IMG/VR virus record: IMGVR_UViG_3300027861_000089
Location: 1 to 36,484 of that record
Source of the DNA: a virus
Length of the DNA stretch: 36,484 bases
Reading direction: 5' to 3' (one strand)
Shown: positions 8,668 to 16,527 of the stretch, piece after piece
How the letters are laid out: the number at the start of each line of letters is the position of its first letter
Numbering within the stretch: the first letter of the stretch is position 1
Notes under the pieces: generated by a model
The model's input: only the letters and a program-made list of their open reading frames with translations
What the model was told of the DNA's origin: nothing
Databases searched by the model: none
Position numbers and translations under genes: made by a program

Positions 8668-9929
8668 TATTTAACCCCATGCTTTTGTTTTAATATTTGA
8701 ATTACTTCATCAGTAGATATCCCCATTTGCTTTGCTGTAAAATCTATATTCTCTTGTGTAGAATTAGGAACATTTGAAATTATTAAATTCTGTTTATATC
8801 CTCGTTTTTTTTCTAACGCTTCTTTTGCTGCTACTCCTCCGGTCATTTCAGCATAAAAGCCATCATGATAGTCCTGAATATATTTATTAAAGTCATTATA
8901 TAATTTTAATGCTAACGAAGGATTATTGTGTAAAGCATTATCAATACCTTGTGATTTATTGAATATAGTTTTAGCTATATACTCACTAACATATCTTTCT
9001 CTTTGTGATGTTTCTAAAGTATTTCTTACGGTGTCAGTAGCAAGCTTATGTACTTGATTGGCAAAAACGTTATAAGAGTTATATCTCTTTAATTTTTCTC
9101 CTTTTAATGTTCCAAAAAAATTCGCAGCCGTATCCTGTTTAAGATCTATTACCCCCTGCGTTCCGGAATAATACTGAACAGGAGAGATATCTATCTTTTT
9201 CATTTCGCTTAAAAGTGATCCTGACATTGCAACTCTTTTTCTAACGCTTTGATCTGAGGTCTTTATTTCAAGGGCACCAGTTGTTTGACCTGCCATTTTT
9301 TTGAATTCTTCCCGTTCTTCTGGAGATATAACAGAAGGAGTTGCTTGTGCTTCGGGTGCTGGGCCAATAGCAGTTGGCGGCTGTAAAGGTTGTCCGGTAG
9401 TAGCTGCTTGACCAGCGTGTAATTCTTGTCCTGTATCAGTGGCTAATCCAAAATGTTGTTTTTCAATTGAACTCATTTGAGGAAGAACAGCGTCTAAAGC
9501 ACTTCTATCTCCTTGAGCTGCTTGTTGTTGGGCTGCCTTTATCATTTGCAATTTAGTAGCATCAGGTAAATAAGACCAAGTTCCTCGTTGCTGCAAGCTA
9601 GCTGTTTGAGCAGCCGCCCTGTTTTCACCTGCGGTCAGATCTTCCTTCGTTATCTGAAAAGGTTGCCCAGTCATCAAGCTCCTAATTTTAGCGCGCTGAA
9701 TTGTCAAACCAGGACCACCAGTAAATGAGCCACCAGACCCTAATAAAGGATCTTGAGCTTTTGCCTGAGTTAATTGTGCTTGTGCTCTTTTTAAATCAAG
9801 ACCTGCTTTAGCTTCAGGCTGTAAATAAGGATTTAATATTTTGCGCTGCTTAGCTTGTTGGTATGCATTAGCAATATTCTGTGCTACTTGACTGCCTCTT
9901 GTTGCTGCTTGCCATGGATCATATGCCAT
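8667..9929 (-). CDS. Ejection protein, P22 gp20-like by position
   Basis: The 420-residue protein is very rich in Gln and Ala in its N-terminal half (AYQQAKQRK, KRAQAQLTQAKAQ, IKAAQQQAAQ) and helical throughout, with a charged helical C-terminal half. Seen: MAYDPWQAATRGSQVAQNIANAYQQ at the start, a form found in podovirus DNA-ejection proteins. Known: the second P22 ejection protein is a Gln/Ala-rich helical protein packaged inside the head. It stands between the gp7-like and gp16-like genes with almost no spacing. Assignment rests on order and composition. Confidence 0.65.
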   Translation of the reverse strand: MAYDPWQAATRGSQVAQNIANAYQQAKQRKILNPYLQPEAKAGLDLKRAQAQLTQAKAQDPLLGSGGSFTGGPGLTIQRAKIRSLMTGQPFQITKEDLTAGENRAAAQTASLQQRGTWSYLPDATKLQMIKAAQQQAAQGDRSALDAVLPQMSSIEKQHFGLATDTGQELHAGQAATTGQPLQPPTAIGPAPEAQATPSVISPEEREEFKKMAGQTTGALEIKTSDQSVRKRVAMSGSLLSEMKKIDISPVQYYSGTQGVIDLKQDTAANFFGTLKGEKLKRYNSYNVFANQVHKLATDTVRNTLETSQRERYVSEYIAKTIFNKSQGIDNALHNNPSLALKLYNDFNKYIQDYHDGFYAEMTGGVAAKEALEKKRGYKQNLIISNVPNSTQENIDFTAKQMGISTDEVIQILKQKHGVK

Positions 9930-9944
9930 AATTATTTCCTCTTC

Positions 9945-10646
9945 TTATATAAACGTCTTACCTGTATCTGTAGTGTTTTTTTTAGGCGTAATTCCAGATC
10001 CGAATCCTCCAAATAATCCAGATAGACCACCGCCTCCGGCTAAAGAACCTAATCCAGTTAAGCCGCCTCCTAATAGTCCCATTAATCCAGCACTATATGA
10101 TTGGCCACCTGCTTGTTGTAATTTAGCTAATTGCTCAGATAAACCTCCAAGTTGCCCGGCTGTTCCTTGTGTTAAGCCAGCTTCTTGCATAGCCATTTGA
10201 GGACCAAGTTGTGCTACTCCACCCATTCCACTAAGATATGTTTGCCCCATTCCTAAGGTGTTCTGTAGATATTGCTGCATATCTTGTGAAGATAGTCCTT
10301 GTGAATACCCTAGAACATCTTTAGCCTCTTGCCCACTTCCTGCAAGACCTTGGGCTTCCATGGTATTTTGTAGTTGCCCCATACCTTGTTGTTCTTGAAA
10401 TTGGGCAGCAGGAGATTGTTGATAAGATCCCATTATTTTAGAATATAGCTGCGTTGGATCTGCGTATTGTCCTAAAGCAGACGTATAATCACCCATAGCC
10501 TGTGATCCTATCTGTTCATAAGGACTAAGATAGCCTAATGATTGTTGCAACATCTTTTGTTGCTGCTCCATTTGCTGCTGTATTGTTTCTTCAGCTTCCC
10601 CAGTTCCTCCGGCTTTACCGCCGAAAAGTGTATCTAAAAAACCCAT
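9945..10646 (-). CDS. Ejection protein, P22 gp7-like by position
   Basis: A GGAGGT lies 4 nt before the ATG at 10646, so this start is preferred over an upstream TTG at 10658 that overlaps the SD. Seen: MGFLDTLFGGK, a Gln/Met/Gly-rich body (QQQMEQQQKMLQQSLGYL, AAQFQEQQGMGQL), then a C-terminal Gly/Leu-rich hydrophobic segment (GLMGLLGGGLTGLGSLAGGG). Known: gp7-type DNA transfer proteins are small, are packaged in the head and enter the envelope at injection. Composition and the position as the first of the three ejection genes both fit. Confidence 0.68.
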   Translation of the reverse strand: MGFLDTLFGGKAGGTGEAEETIQQQMEQQQKMLQQSLGYLSPYEQIGSQAMGDYTSALGQYADPTQLYSKIMGSYQQSPAAQFQEQQGMGQLQNTMEAQGLAGSGQEAKDVLGYSQGLSSQDMQQYLQNTLGMGQTYLSGMGGVAQLGPQMAMQEAGLTQGTAGQLGGLSEQLAKLQQAGGQSYSAGLMGLLGGGLTGLGSLAGGGGLSGLFGGFGSGITPKKNTTDTGKTFI

Positions 10647-10658
10647 ATCTACCTCCAA

Positions 10659-11075
10659 TTAATTATTGTTTCTGTAATTCTCAATCCATAAATTTTTTTC
10701 TGTGTCATGATGTAAATCAATCACATCTCCATCCCCCATCTCAAAATCAGCTCCACCGACTAGTTTGAATCCATTTCCATTAACCACCTTAACTTTGTGT
10801 GTATCGCTAGCTCCCACAATCTTCACACTTTTACCATCATCAGAAGCAGACATCTGAATGGGGTTTGTTAATGTTGTTGTTCCCGGCGTACTTCCTTTTA
10901 CTCTCATCAAATCCGCATTTACTGCTATCTGACTTGCGGCAGATAATTCTTGAGTTGTTCCAGGTGGAATACCATGATTTATTCTCTGCGTTAAAAAGCT
11001 AAACCAATTATTCCAGTTTGGATTTATCCTTGTTTCACCAGTTATAAAATCTCCAGAAGGTTGATCTTCTAACAT
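10659..11075 (-). CDS. Small beta-domain virion protein
   Basis: The 138-residue protein has an N-terminal segment typical of virion adaptors (SGDFITGETRINPNWNNWFSFLTQRINHG) and a C-terminal beta domain with GKSVKIVGASDTHKVKVVNGNGFKLVGG and DGDVIDLHHD. This 'l.g....k.i....ng..l.gg..f.l..g....l..d' pattern recurs in small phage tail proteins. It overlaps the gp10-like gene by one base (TAATG) and is followed by the ejection genes. In P22 the needle gp26 and gp14 occupy this place, but the sequence does not look like a trimeric coiled-coil needle. Function unassigned. Confidence 0.62.
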   Translation of the reverse strand: MLEDQPSGDFITGETRINPNWNNWFSFLTQRINHGIPPGTTQELSAASQIAVNADLMRVKGSTPGTTTLTNPIQMSASDDGKSVKIVGASDTHKVKVVNGNGFKLVGGADFEMGDGDVIDLHHDTEKNLWIENYRNNN

Positions 11076-12517
11076 TATTCTTCAACTCCTATAACCATCC
11101 AACACCCCAATAAAACAAACGGAATGTTGTTATAATTTTCTATTCTAAAAACAGTTAAATGACTTTGTCCTAAATTAAAAAAGTTAACCTGTGTTCTCCT
11201 TTCTCCTATTTTTCCTATCGTTTTACTTGATTGATTTCCAAAATAAATTCCTCCATCTCTGGAGACCTCTAACATAAGAAGTGGCTCTTCATCTTTTCCG
11301 TACTCTTTTCCTACACCAACTTTTAGATCAAAACTTACTTCGTGAATAGAATGATTCTTATAGTTAGGAAGAGAGAAAACGCCAACTTCTCTCATCTTTT
11401 TTATTGAAACACCATCGTCATCATAAAAAATATCAGACATTTCAAACACTTGGAAAGAATTATATGACAGAGCATAATGTTTATTATTGAAATTAAAATA
11501 TGACTCTGGAAGCCACCTATCTGTATCTTTGTAGGCAATTTGTGACCAGGTGTTTGTATTTATGCAATACATCCATGAACGATTGTCTGTAGTAAAATTG
11601 ATCACATAGAATATATATCCCACATCGTTTTTAAACATATATGCAGAAGCATCACTGTGATTCTCATATATGCTCAATTCTTGTTCTAATGCTGAATTAC
11701 TTATTCTTTGGGGTGCTCCTCCATCCGTCATATGTATTGAAATCTGTCCGCTTCTTGTTTGTGAAAGCCAAATCAAATGCTCAAAATCACTTGCAGCAGC
11801 TCCGCTGGCTGCTGACCCAAAGTCTAAAGTTTGAGTATTTAATCTGCTAAAAGGAAAAGAACCACCTGTATCAGACCAAACCTCAACAGATCTCTCGCCA
11901 AATAGATATAACAATCCTTTTATGCTTCTTATTGCATTAGTAATATCTGCATAAGCAGTTATAGCCGCCCTATCTAGAGTATCCCAAGAAAGCGCATCAT
12001 TAATTCCAGAAATAGCCCATCTGTTAGTTCCGTTCTCTATAACGATAAATCTTTGTGCAAGAACTTGAACATCTGATGGGTTTTCAAAGAAACCAGGAGC
12101 TGTGATTTGTTGGAAAACTTTAGTATCTTTGTTATAAGTCCACCCTCCTTTTCCGTCTACAACAATAAGCTCAGTTCCGTTATCAGCTATTCCCACATAT
12201 CCTTTATCTGTATTTAAGCTTCCGAGAAAAACTAAATTAAAAGTAGAATCTAGAAAATAAAATGTATCTCCTATTGCTACAAAAGTCTTATTGTCAAAAA
12301 CATGAGCAGCTCGACCATAAATTGTTTCAGCCCTATTTGTTCCTCTTAGCTTTATTTGCTTGGCTTCATGTATTCCTGGTCTTGTAAATAAACATTTAGT
12401 GTTTTTACCAACAGGATCATATGCAACATACATATTTAATGTTCTTTTAGGGTCAAATTCATCACGTCCGAATCTTGAATAATCTCCTACAATGTCTAAA
12501 TTCACAGTTTTCTGCAT
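11075..12517 (-). CDS. Packaged-DNA stabilisation protein, P22 gp10-like tail hub
   Basis: The 480 residues match the gp10 family (about 470). Seen: N-terminal DPKRTLNMYVAYDPVGK with TRPGIHEAKQI, then recurring beta blades (AHVFDNKTFVAIGDTFYFLD, GIADNGTELIVVDGKGGWTY, LLYLFGERSVEVWSDTG), like the 'N..pv..........L...PGi' start and beta-propeller body of P22 gp10. Known: gp10 hexamers attach beneath the gp4 ring and keep packaged DNA from leaking. It follows the gp4-like gene with a 5-nt gap, exactly as in P22. The beta structure is inferred from the pattern. Confidence 0.85.
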   Translation of the reverse strand: MQKTVNLDIVGDYSRFGRDEFDPKRTLNMYVAYDPVGKNTKCLFTRPGIHEAKQIKLRGTNRAETIYGRAAHVFDNKTFVAIGDTFYFLDSTFNLVFLGSLNTDKGYVGIADNGTELIVVDGKGGWTYNKDTKVFQQITAPGFFENPSDVQVLAQRFIVIENGTNRWAISGINDALSWDTLDRAAITAYADITNAIRSIKGLLYLFGERSVEVWSDTGGSFPFSRLNTQTLDFGSAASGAAASDFEHLIWLSQTRSGQISIHMTDGGAPQRISNSALEQELSIYENHSDASAYMFKNDVGYIFYVINFTTDNRSWMYCINTNTWSQIAYKDTDRWLPESYFNFNNKHYALSYNSFQVFEMSDIFYDDDGVSIKKMREVGVFSLPNYKNHSIHEVSFDLKVGVGKEYGKDEEPLLMLEVSRDGGIYFGNQSSKTIGKIGERRTQVNFFNLGQSHLTVFRIENYNNIPFVLLGCWMVIGVEE

Positions 12518-12522
12518 ATATA

Positions 12523-13230
12523 TTAACCTGCATAAATATTATAACTACCATAACCGTTTGCACTTTTTAATTTGAACGTTCGCACATCTAAATCAATGTC
12601 GTTAGCAGCCAAACATTCTGTTTTATATTGCGTAAAGAAACTTTCTGATTCCGGTGACCAGCTTGAAGAGGGGTAAAAAGTATGCATAACTTTGGCTAAA
12701 TAATATTGTAAATATCCATAATAATACGCCGGAACATTTTCAATATTTGCATCAAGCTCTACATTAGGTAATACAAATTTTCCTTTAAGAGTTACTTCAT
12801 AAGCCTTATCAGGAATAATAAAAAAATGTATTTCTGAAAGTTCATCTAAATTATTTTGTATAAAGAGTTTAGATGGTTTTCCGTTTGTATTTAAATTTCT
12901 CGAAATACCATAAAATGCATTGTCGCTAAGAATAGATAGTGGATACTGAATATTGCCATCAATTAAAACAGCTTTTTCTAGTATTATTAATCTTGAATCA
13001 CCAAAATCCCCTCCGTCACCAATTGTGTATACTTGTTTACCAATTGTTAAAGGAAATGAAAGAGTTTTACTAAAAGAAATTTGTTGAGAATTTCCAGAGA
13101 ATAAATCAATAATAATGTTTAACTGTCCTAATGCTTGGGTTTTTTGATATCCAGATAAAGGCCTATCTTCCGAAGCAATATTTATTATTTGATATGCTGA
13201 TTCTATTAATCTATCTACTTGCAAATCCAT
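12523..13230 (-). CDS. Head-tail adaptor, P22 gp4-like by position
   Basis: The 235-residue protein begins with a helical segment (VDRLIESAYQIINIAS), contains SGYQKTQALGQLNIIIDLF, and ends in YYYGYLQYYLAKVMHTFYP with a hydrophilic C-terminus. Helical N- and C-terminal parts around a beta insertion are seen in head-completion adaptors of this group. Its place between coat and the gp10-like gene is that of P22 gp4, which binds under the portal. P22 gp4 is shorter (166 residues) and has muramidase activity in some reports; no catalytic motif is visible here. SD AGAGGTG precedes the ATG. Confidence 0.68.
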   Translation of the reverse strand: MDLQVDRLIESAYQIINIASEDRPLSGYQKTQALGQLNIIIDLFSGNSQQISFSKTLSFPLTIGKQVYTIGDGGDFGDSRLIILEKAVLIDGNIQYPLSILSDNAFYGISRNLNTNGKPSKLFIQNNLDELSEIHFFIIPDKAYEVTLKGKFVLPNVELDANIENVPAYYYGYLQYYLAKVMHTFYPSSSWSPESESFFTQYKTECLAANDIDLDVRTFKLKSANGYGSYNIYAG

Positions 13231-13244
13231 GATGCACCTCTTTT

Positions 13245-13281
13245 ACAAGGCCGAATATGATAAAAAACATAACGGCCTTGT
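13245..13281 (-). terminator. Intercistronic hairpin after the coat gene (possible attenuator or processing site)
   Basis: Perfect 9-bp arms ACAAGGCCG (13245-13253) and CGGCCTTGT (13273-13281) enclose an A/T-rich loop in the 67-nt gap between coat and the gp4-like gene. There is no U-tract directly after the stem on the transcribed strand. A partial terminator or mRNA-stabilising hairpin, which would keep coat in excess over the minor connectors, is more likely than a full stop. Confidence 0.6.
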
Positions 13282-13297
13282 GATAAGTAAATAAAAA

Positions 13298-14542
13298 TTA
13301 CCCGAGTTGACCAACAATACGGTCGCCATTAATTAGGATTCCGTAAAGAACATCAAATCTCGTTATAATTCTATCGTTAATAACATCATATTCTTCGATC
13401 AGCCTTATAGAGATTCCAGTTTGATCATCTGTTTTACGCCCTGAGGTCGAAACAGATGAAGGAATTCTTAAAGGAGGAGCAGCAAATACAATGCCATCCT
13501 TGCAGAAGGCATAACTTAGCTTATAAGGATCAGTTCCAGCACTTGCTATAAATATAGGTGCGTCATCTGGAATTGGAGCAGTGATATTTCTGAAAGGATC
13601 AGTAACATCAGAAATAACAGGTGTAGATACTGTAATTGTAACATCGGTTCCAGTTGAATCAGCATCAGCCGTAACAACAGCTTGATATGCTCTTCCTACA
13701 GAATCATGAGAACGTGGATTTAAAGTCTCAACACCTCCAAAATAAATCTTATCACCAGCTCTAAACACATTCTCAGTGTCAGCCTCTACACCTTGAACAA
13801 CAATTGTAACTCCGTCAGTTACTTCACCATTAACTGTGCCAGCAGCTTGATAGCCATCAGCAACAGCAGTTCCATCGCCAGTACCAGCAATATGGGTTTG
13901 CGCAGAAACAGAGGTGAAATGCTCAAATTGTAGTAAAGCTCCTAGATATGCATTTTTATTGATTTGTACATTCGTGTCCTTAACAAAATTATTTTGTAAG
14001 TTAGAATTAGAAATAAACTCTGCATAACTGTCTTCATCCCATCCCATATAACGATTATATGCTGGGATACCCAATTTATTACAATATGCTCTAGTTCTAC
14101 TTAGATTTGCAAATGTTGTTGGAGCAACGCCCGCAGTTCCTAGATGGAAATAAGTTTTCTTAAATAATTCTTGAGCAACAGATAACTCAATTGCATTAGC
14201 AAGATCTACAACAGCAGGTTTAATGAATCTTTCATCAAATTTATGCCGTGTATATAAAGTTAAGTCTTGAGTCGTAAAGTCTTGAACAACCTTTTTTCTA
14301 TAATCTAAAGTTAAGTCAACTGAAGGTTCGTTAATAGCATCTATCGATGATATTACAGCTCCATCAGAAACATTAAATCGATTATGTTTGCGAATTGTGA
14401 TTGTATCCCCTTTGTCCCAATGCCCAGTTTCAAAATCTTTTTGATACTGAGTATCAGCAGAAGCTACAAATCCAAGTTGATTGACAAGCATAGCAAGTGC
14501 GCTTTCCGAAACATCTTGCATGGTAGTATAAGTATTAGTCAT
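13298..14542 (-). CDS. Major coat protein, P22 gp5 family
   Basis: The 414 residues compare with 430 for P22 gp5. Seen: MTNTYTTMQDVSESALAMLVNQLGF, then GDTITIRKHNRFNVSDGA and the LTLDYRKKVVQDFTTQDLTLY segment, and the C-terminal DVINDRIITRFDVLYGILI. These follow the P22-type HK97-fold coat order with an inserted beta-rich domain (about 215-320, rich in V, T, D and G) that corresponds in place to the P22 I-domain. Forms the icosahedral shell around the scaffold product. SD GAGGAA lies upstream of the ATG. It is directly downstream of the scaffold gene, as expected. Confidence 0.9.
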   Translation of the reverse strand: MTNTYTTMQDVSESALAMLVNQLGFVASADTQYQKDFETGHWDKGDTITIRKHNRFNVSDGAVISSIDAINEPSVDLTLDYRKKVVQDFTTQDLTLYTRHKFDERFIKPAVVDLANAIELSVAQELFKKTYFHLGTAGVAPTTFANLSRTRAYCNKLGIPAYNRYMGWDEDSYAEFISNSNLQNNFVKDTNVQINKNAYLGALLQFEHFTSVSAQTHIAGTGDGTAVADGYQAAGTVNGEVTDGVTIVVQGVEADTENVFRAGDKIYFGGVETLNPRSHDSVGRAYQAVVTADADSTGTDVTITVSTPVISDVTDPFRNITAPIPDDAPIFIASAGTDPYKLSYAFCKDGIVFAAPPLRIPSSVSTSGRKTDDQTGISIRLIEEYDVINDRIITRFDVLYGILINGDRIVGQLG

Positions 14543-14604
14543 AAGTATAATTCCTCAATTTTTAAAATATAAAAATAAAATATACTTACGAGGCAGAAGA
14601 TTTT

Positions 14605-15450
14605 CTATTTATACATAGCTCTTCTTTTTTCGTAAGTCATTGCGGAAGGATCATTAATTTGACCCGAACCGTTTAATGACTTAGGTTGATCTGGAACATT
14701 AGTTAAAACACTTTTCTTAGCTGTTTCATTAGCTAAAATATGCTTTCTAATTAATTCCATTTTCATTTGATCTGGATTCAAACGAGATAATTTATAGATC
14801 TCTAAAGGATCTTTTTTAGTTAACTCATACAAGAACTTCATACCGCTCTTTTCATCTAAATTTGCTGCTGCAACAACCATTTCCTGAGTAACTGGGTTAT
14901 TCTGCATAACCTTCTCAAAATCATCGATTGAAACACAACAATCGTAGAATTGATCTTCTACGTTTTTAGGAGCACCAGAAACAGAAGGTTGTTCCGATGC
15001 TGTCTGAAGATTGTCTTGATTAGCCTTATGTGAAGCACCATCTTGTTGAAGCTGAATTAATGCCGCCTCAACGGCAGCAGAATACTGCTCACGACTCATG
15101 TCGTTTGGTATTGCCCCTAACACTGAATCAAAAACGTGTCCTTCAGGCACATTATTCATTCCATTAGCAGAATATTGCGAAGAATATTGATTCATTTGAC
15201 TGCTTTGATCTGCAATCTTTTTGTTCAACTCATCAATAGTCTTTTGCGATCTTCTTTGCGTAACTGAACGAACTTTTGCGCTTCTAGCATCTAAATCGTT
15301 TTCTGTATACTTTTTCTCTAGCTCCTCCTTCACTTCAGGAGAAACTACAGTTTCTTCTTTACTCGCTTCTGAACTAACATCGTCTTTCGACTCAGGAAGT
15401 TCGACCGGATTTATGTCCTCATTATTGTTAACTGTATTCTCATCTGTCAT
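14605..15450 (-). CDS. Scaffolding protein, P22 gp8-like
   Basis: The 281 residues compare with 303 for P22 gp8. Seen: an acidic, disordered N-terminus (NNNEDINPVELPESKDDVSS), a predicted helical core, and a basic C-terminus (YEKRRAMYK). P22 scaffold binds coat through a short basic C-terminal helix-turn-helix, so the basic end fits. It is the first gene after the control region and just upstream of coat, so the promoter at 15554-15582 should drive it first. The role is to direct coat assembly into procapsids and then exit. Family assignment is by position, length and charge pattern. Confidence 0.78.
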   Translation of the reverse strand: MTDENTVNNNEDINPVELPESKDDVSSEASKEETVVSPEVKEELEKKYTENDLDARSAKVRSVTQRRSQKTIDELNKKIADQSSQMNQYSSQYSANGMNNVPEGHVFDSVLGAIPNDMSREQYSAAVEAALIQLQQDGASHKANQDNLQTASEQPSVSGAPKNVEDQFYDCCVSIDDFEKVMQNNPVTQEMVVAAANLDEKSGMKFLYELTKKDPLEIYKLSRLNPDQMKMELIRKHILANETAKKSVLTNVPDQPKSLNGSGQINDPSAMTYEKRRAMYK

Positions 15451-15553
15451 AGATCAATTACCTAAGTTCATATCAACTTGATTTACAAATTGCCGTGAAA
15501 GCTGATCACGTTTCCGCTACGAATAAAAAGATGTCGCATTCATCATGTTTGGT

Positions 15554-15582
15554 ATCATATATGATTATTTAGAGGATGTCAA
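15554..15582 (-). promoter_or_regulatory. Sigma70-type late (head gene) promoter with palindromic -10
   Basis: On the minus strand, TTGACA (15582-15577), a 17-bp spacer and TATGAT (15559-15554) form a near-consensus promoter about 100 nt upstream of the scaffold ATG. The -10 is embedded in the perfect palindrome ATCATATATGAT (15554-15565), a possible operator. Tandem 9-mer boxes abut the -35 on its upstream side. Confidence 0.72.
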
Positions 15583-15585
15583 GAG

Positions 15586-15612
15586 TTATTCACAGGGTTA
15601 TCCACAGTCTGT
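15586..15612. promoter_or_regulatory. Two DnaA-box-like 9-mers plus an inverted repeat next to the late promoter
   Basis: TTATTCACA (15586-15594) and TTATCCACA (15598-15606) are same-strand 9-mers 12 bp apart; the second equals the strict DnaA box consensus. The second runs into the palindrome CCACAG-T-CTGTGG (15602-15614). They end 4 bp upstream of the minus-strand -35, where an activator or alpha-CTD would bind. They could be DnaA sites (origin or DnaA-controlled promoter) or phage activator sites. Confidence 0.6.
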
Positions 15613-15678
15613 GGTTATATGGCTCCATATATGAGATTGCTGGAATAAGATTAAATGCGCGAGGTGACTATTTTCTTG

Positions 15679-15718
15679 AAGTTTGGCATTGGCACGAAGG
15701 GGGGTTAATGCCAAACTT
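15679..15718. other. Long hairpin with TTGGCATT stem, copy 1
   Basis: Perfect 12-bp arms AAGTTTGGCATT and AATGCCAAACTT flank a 16-nt G-rich loop containing GGGGGG. A shorter relative with the same stem core lies at 15857-15887. No protein-coding sense is apparent here. Confidence 0.65.
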
Positions 15719-15731
15719 GTATTGGAAAAGA

Positions 15732-15767
15732 ATAACAGGGGGCAACGGGAGGGAGTTTCCCTGTTAT
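15732..15767. other. Hairpin in the control region, possible terminator
   Basis: 9-bp arms ATAACAGGG and CCCTGTTAT enclose an 18-nt purine-rich loop. On the plus strand the right arm is followed by AATTTATT, a weak U-containing tail. Confidence 0.5.
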
Positions 15768-15810
15768 AATTTATTGAAAAATAAAGATATTATAATATGA
15801 CGGGGAGAAG

Positions 15811-15828
15811 AAGAGGGAATTCCCTCTT
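15811..15828. other. Perfect 18-bp palindrome
   Basis: AAGAGGGAATTCCCTCTT is self-complementary over all 18 bases. As RNA it gives a 7-bp stem with an AATT loop followed by TT on the plus strand, so a short terminator is possible. As DNA it could be a dimeric protein site. Confidence 0.5.
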
Positions 15829-15856
15829 TTGATGCTCCGTTGTTCAAATGAAAAAG

Positions 15857-15887
15857 TTGGCATTAGGGGGCTTAGTGACAATGCCAA
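15857..15887. other. Hairpin with TTGGCATT stem, copy 2
   Basis: Arms TTGGCATT and AATGCCAA enclose a 15-nt loop containing GGGGG. Stem core and G-rich loop repeat those of the hairpin at 15679-15718, so the two are probably related elements. Confidence 0.55.
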
Positions 15888-15890
15888 GGC

Positions 15891-15927
15891 TGACATGAAA
15901 TGTCCGAGATGTGGACATGAAATGTCC
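15891..15927. promoter_or_regulatory. Two tandem dyad-symmetric operator-like sites
   Basis: GACATGAAATGTCC occurs twice, exactly, with 22 bp between equivalent bases (about two helical turns). Each copy is a dyad (the second extends to GGACAT-GAA-ATGTCC). Identity, symmetry and helical phasing suggest paired binding of a dimeric regulator. Confidence 0.62.
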
Positions 15928-16031
15928 AAAAGATAAAACATATTGATTATTAAGGGAAAAACACTGATTTTATTTTCCATCTCTGATAGGCTCTGATAAG
16001 AAATATTAAGATAAAAGGAGGCTGTTTGGAC

Positions 16032-16081
16032 AAAAAGGGAAGATATGAACCCTAAAAAAAGTGCTCATATCTTCCTTTTTT
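16032..16081. terminator. Bidirectional rho-independent terminator
   Basis: Left arm AAAAAGGGAAGATATGA and right arm TCATATCTTCCTTTTTT pair over 16 bp with one bulged G. The A-run on one flank and the T-run on the other give a U-tail in either direction. Transcripts coming leftward from the terminase/portal genes should end here, which separates them from the head promoter at 15554-15582. Confidence 0.75.
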
Positions 16082-16100
16082 AATAAATTGTCTACGGAAT

Positions 16101-16130
16101 GCGTATGAAAGCGTATGAATGCGTATGAAA
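16101..16130. repeat. Three 10-bp tandem repeats (iteron-like)
   Basis: GCGTATGAAA, GCGTATGAAT and GCGTATGAAA follow without gaps. They are trailed by two degenerate units with GCGTA at 16133 and 16142. A 10-bp period puts each copy on the same DNA face, as in origin iterons or clustered operators. Nothing else in 16131-16236 was recognised. Confidence 0.65.
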
Positions 16131-16236
16131 ACGCGTACTTTCGCGTAAATGATTTAGGAGTTTATTTTACATTTTTGGGAGAATTTTTCAGCTTTTTGTC
16201 AAAAAAAGACTATTTCTGGGTGTGGATTTTCCATTT

Positions 16237-16527
16237 TTAACTTATTTGTCTGCTAATTTTGTATAATCTTTCTCTCTGTACTTCTTCGCTTATTGGCTCA
16301 AATCCTGCTTCCTTAAGAAGTCGCTGTGTTTCCTGGCTTCTCTTTTTGTTTGCAGCTCTTCTCTTTCTTTCTTTGTTTATTCTTTCTGCTTCTCTTCTTG
16401 CTTCTTTTGACTCTTCTTCTTCGATTTCTCGCTGCCTTGCTCTTTCTTTCTGTTTTTGTAGTTCTTCTTTTATTGTAAAATTAGGTGGATTGGCGGCTTT
16501 TGGGTCAGTATATGTTTCTCTTATCAT
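16237..16527 (-). CDS. Charged helical hypothetical protein
   Basis: The 96-residue protein is almost entirely charged from residue 18 on: KEELQKQKERARQREIEEEE, then EARREAERINKERKRRAANKK. It probably forms a single long helix or coiled coil. The C-terminus (LLKEAGFEPISEEVQRERLY) looks more globular. No family is recognised. It is the last gene before the non-coding control region and follows the sigma-like gene in the same direction. A nucleic-acid- or scaffold-binding helix is possible, but nothing decides it. Confidence 0.6.
   Translation of the reverse strand: MIRETYTDPKAANPPNFTIKEELQKQKERARQREIEEEESKEARREAERINKERKRRAANKKRSQETQRLLKEAGFEPISEEVQRERLYKISRQIS

Noticed and set aside
15732-15767. 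G-quadruplex in the G-rich loop
   Set aside because: Only three clear G-tracts are adjacent; the hairpin is the simpler explanation.
15576-15800. Plus-strand frame of 74 codons in the control region
   Set aside because: It runs through the DnaA-like boxes and hairpin arms, its start lacks an SD, and the protein matches nothing; the structured DNA explains the openness better.
15771-15980. Minus-strand frame of 69 codons in the control region
   Set aside because: It covers the tandem dyads and the 18-bp palindrome and has no credible SD or family resemblance.
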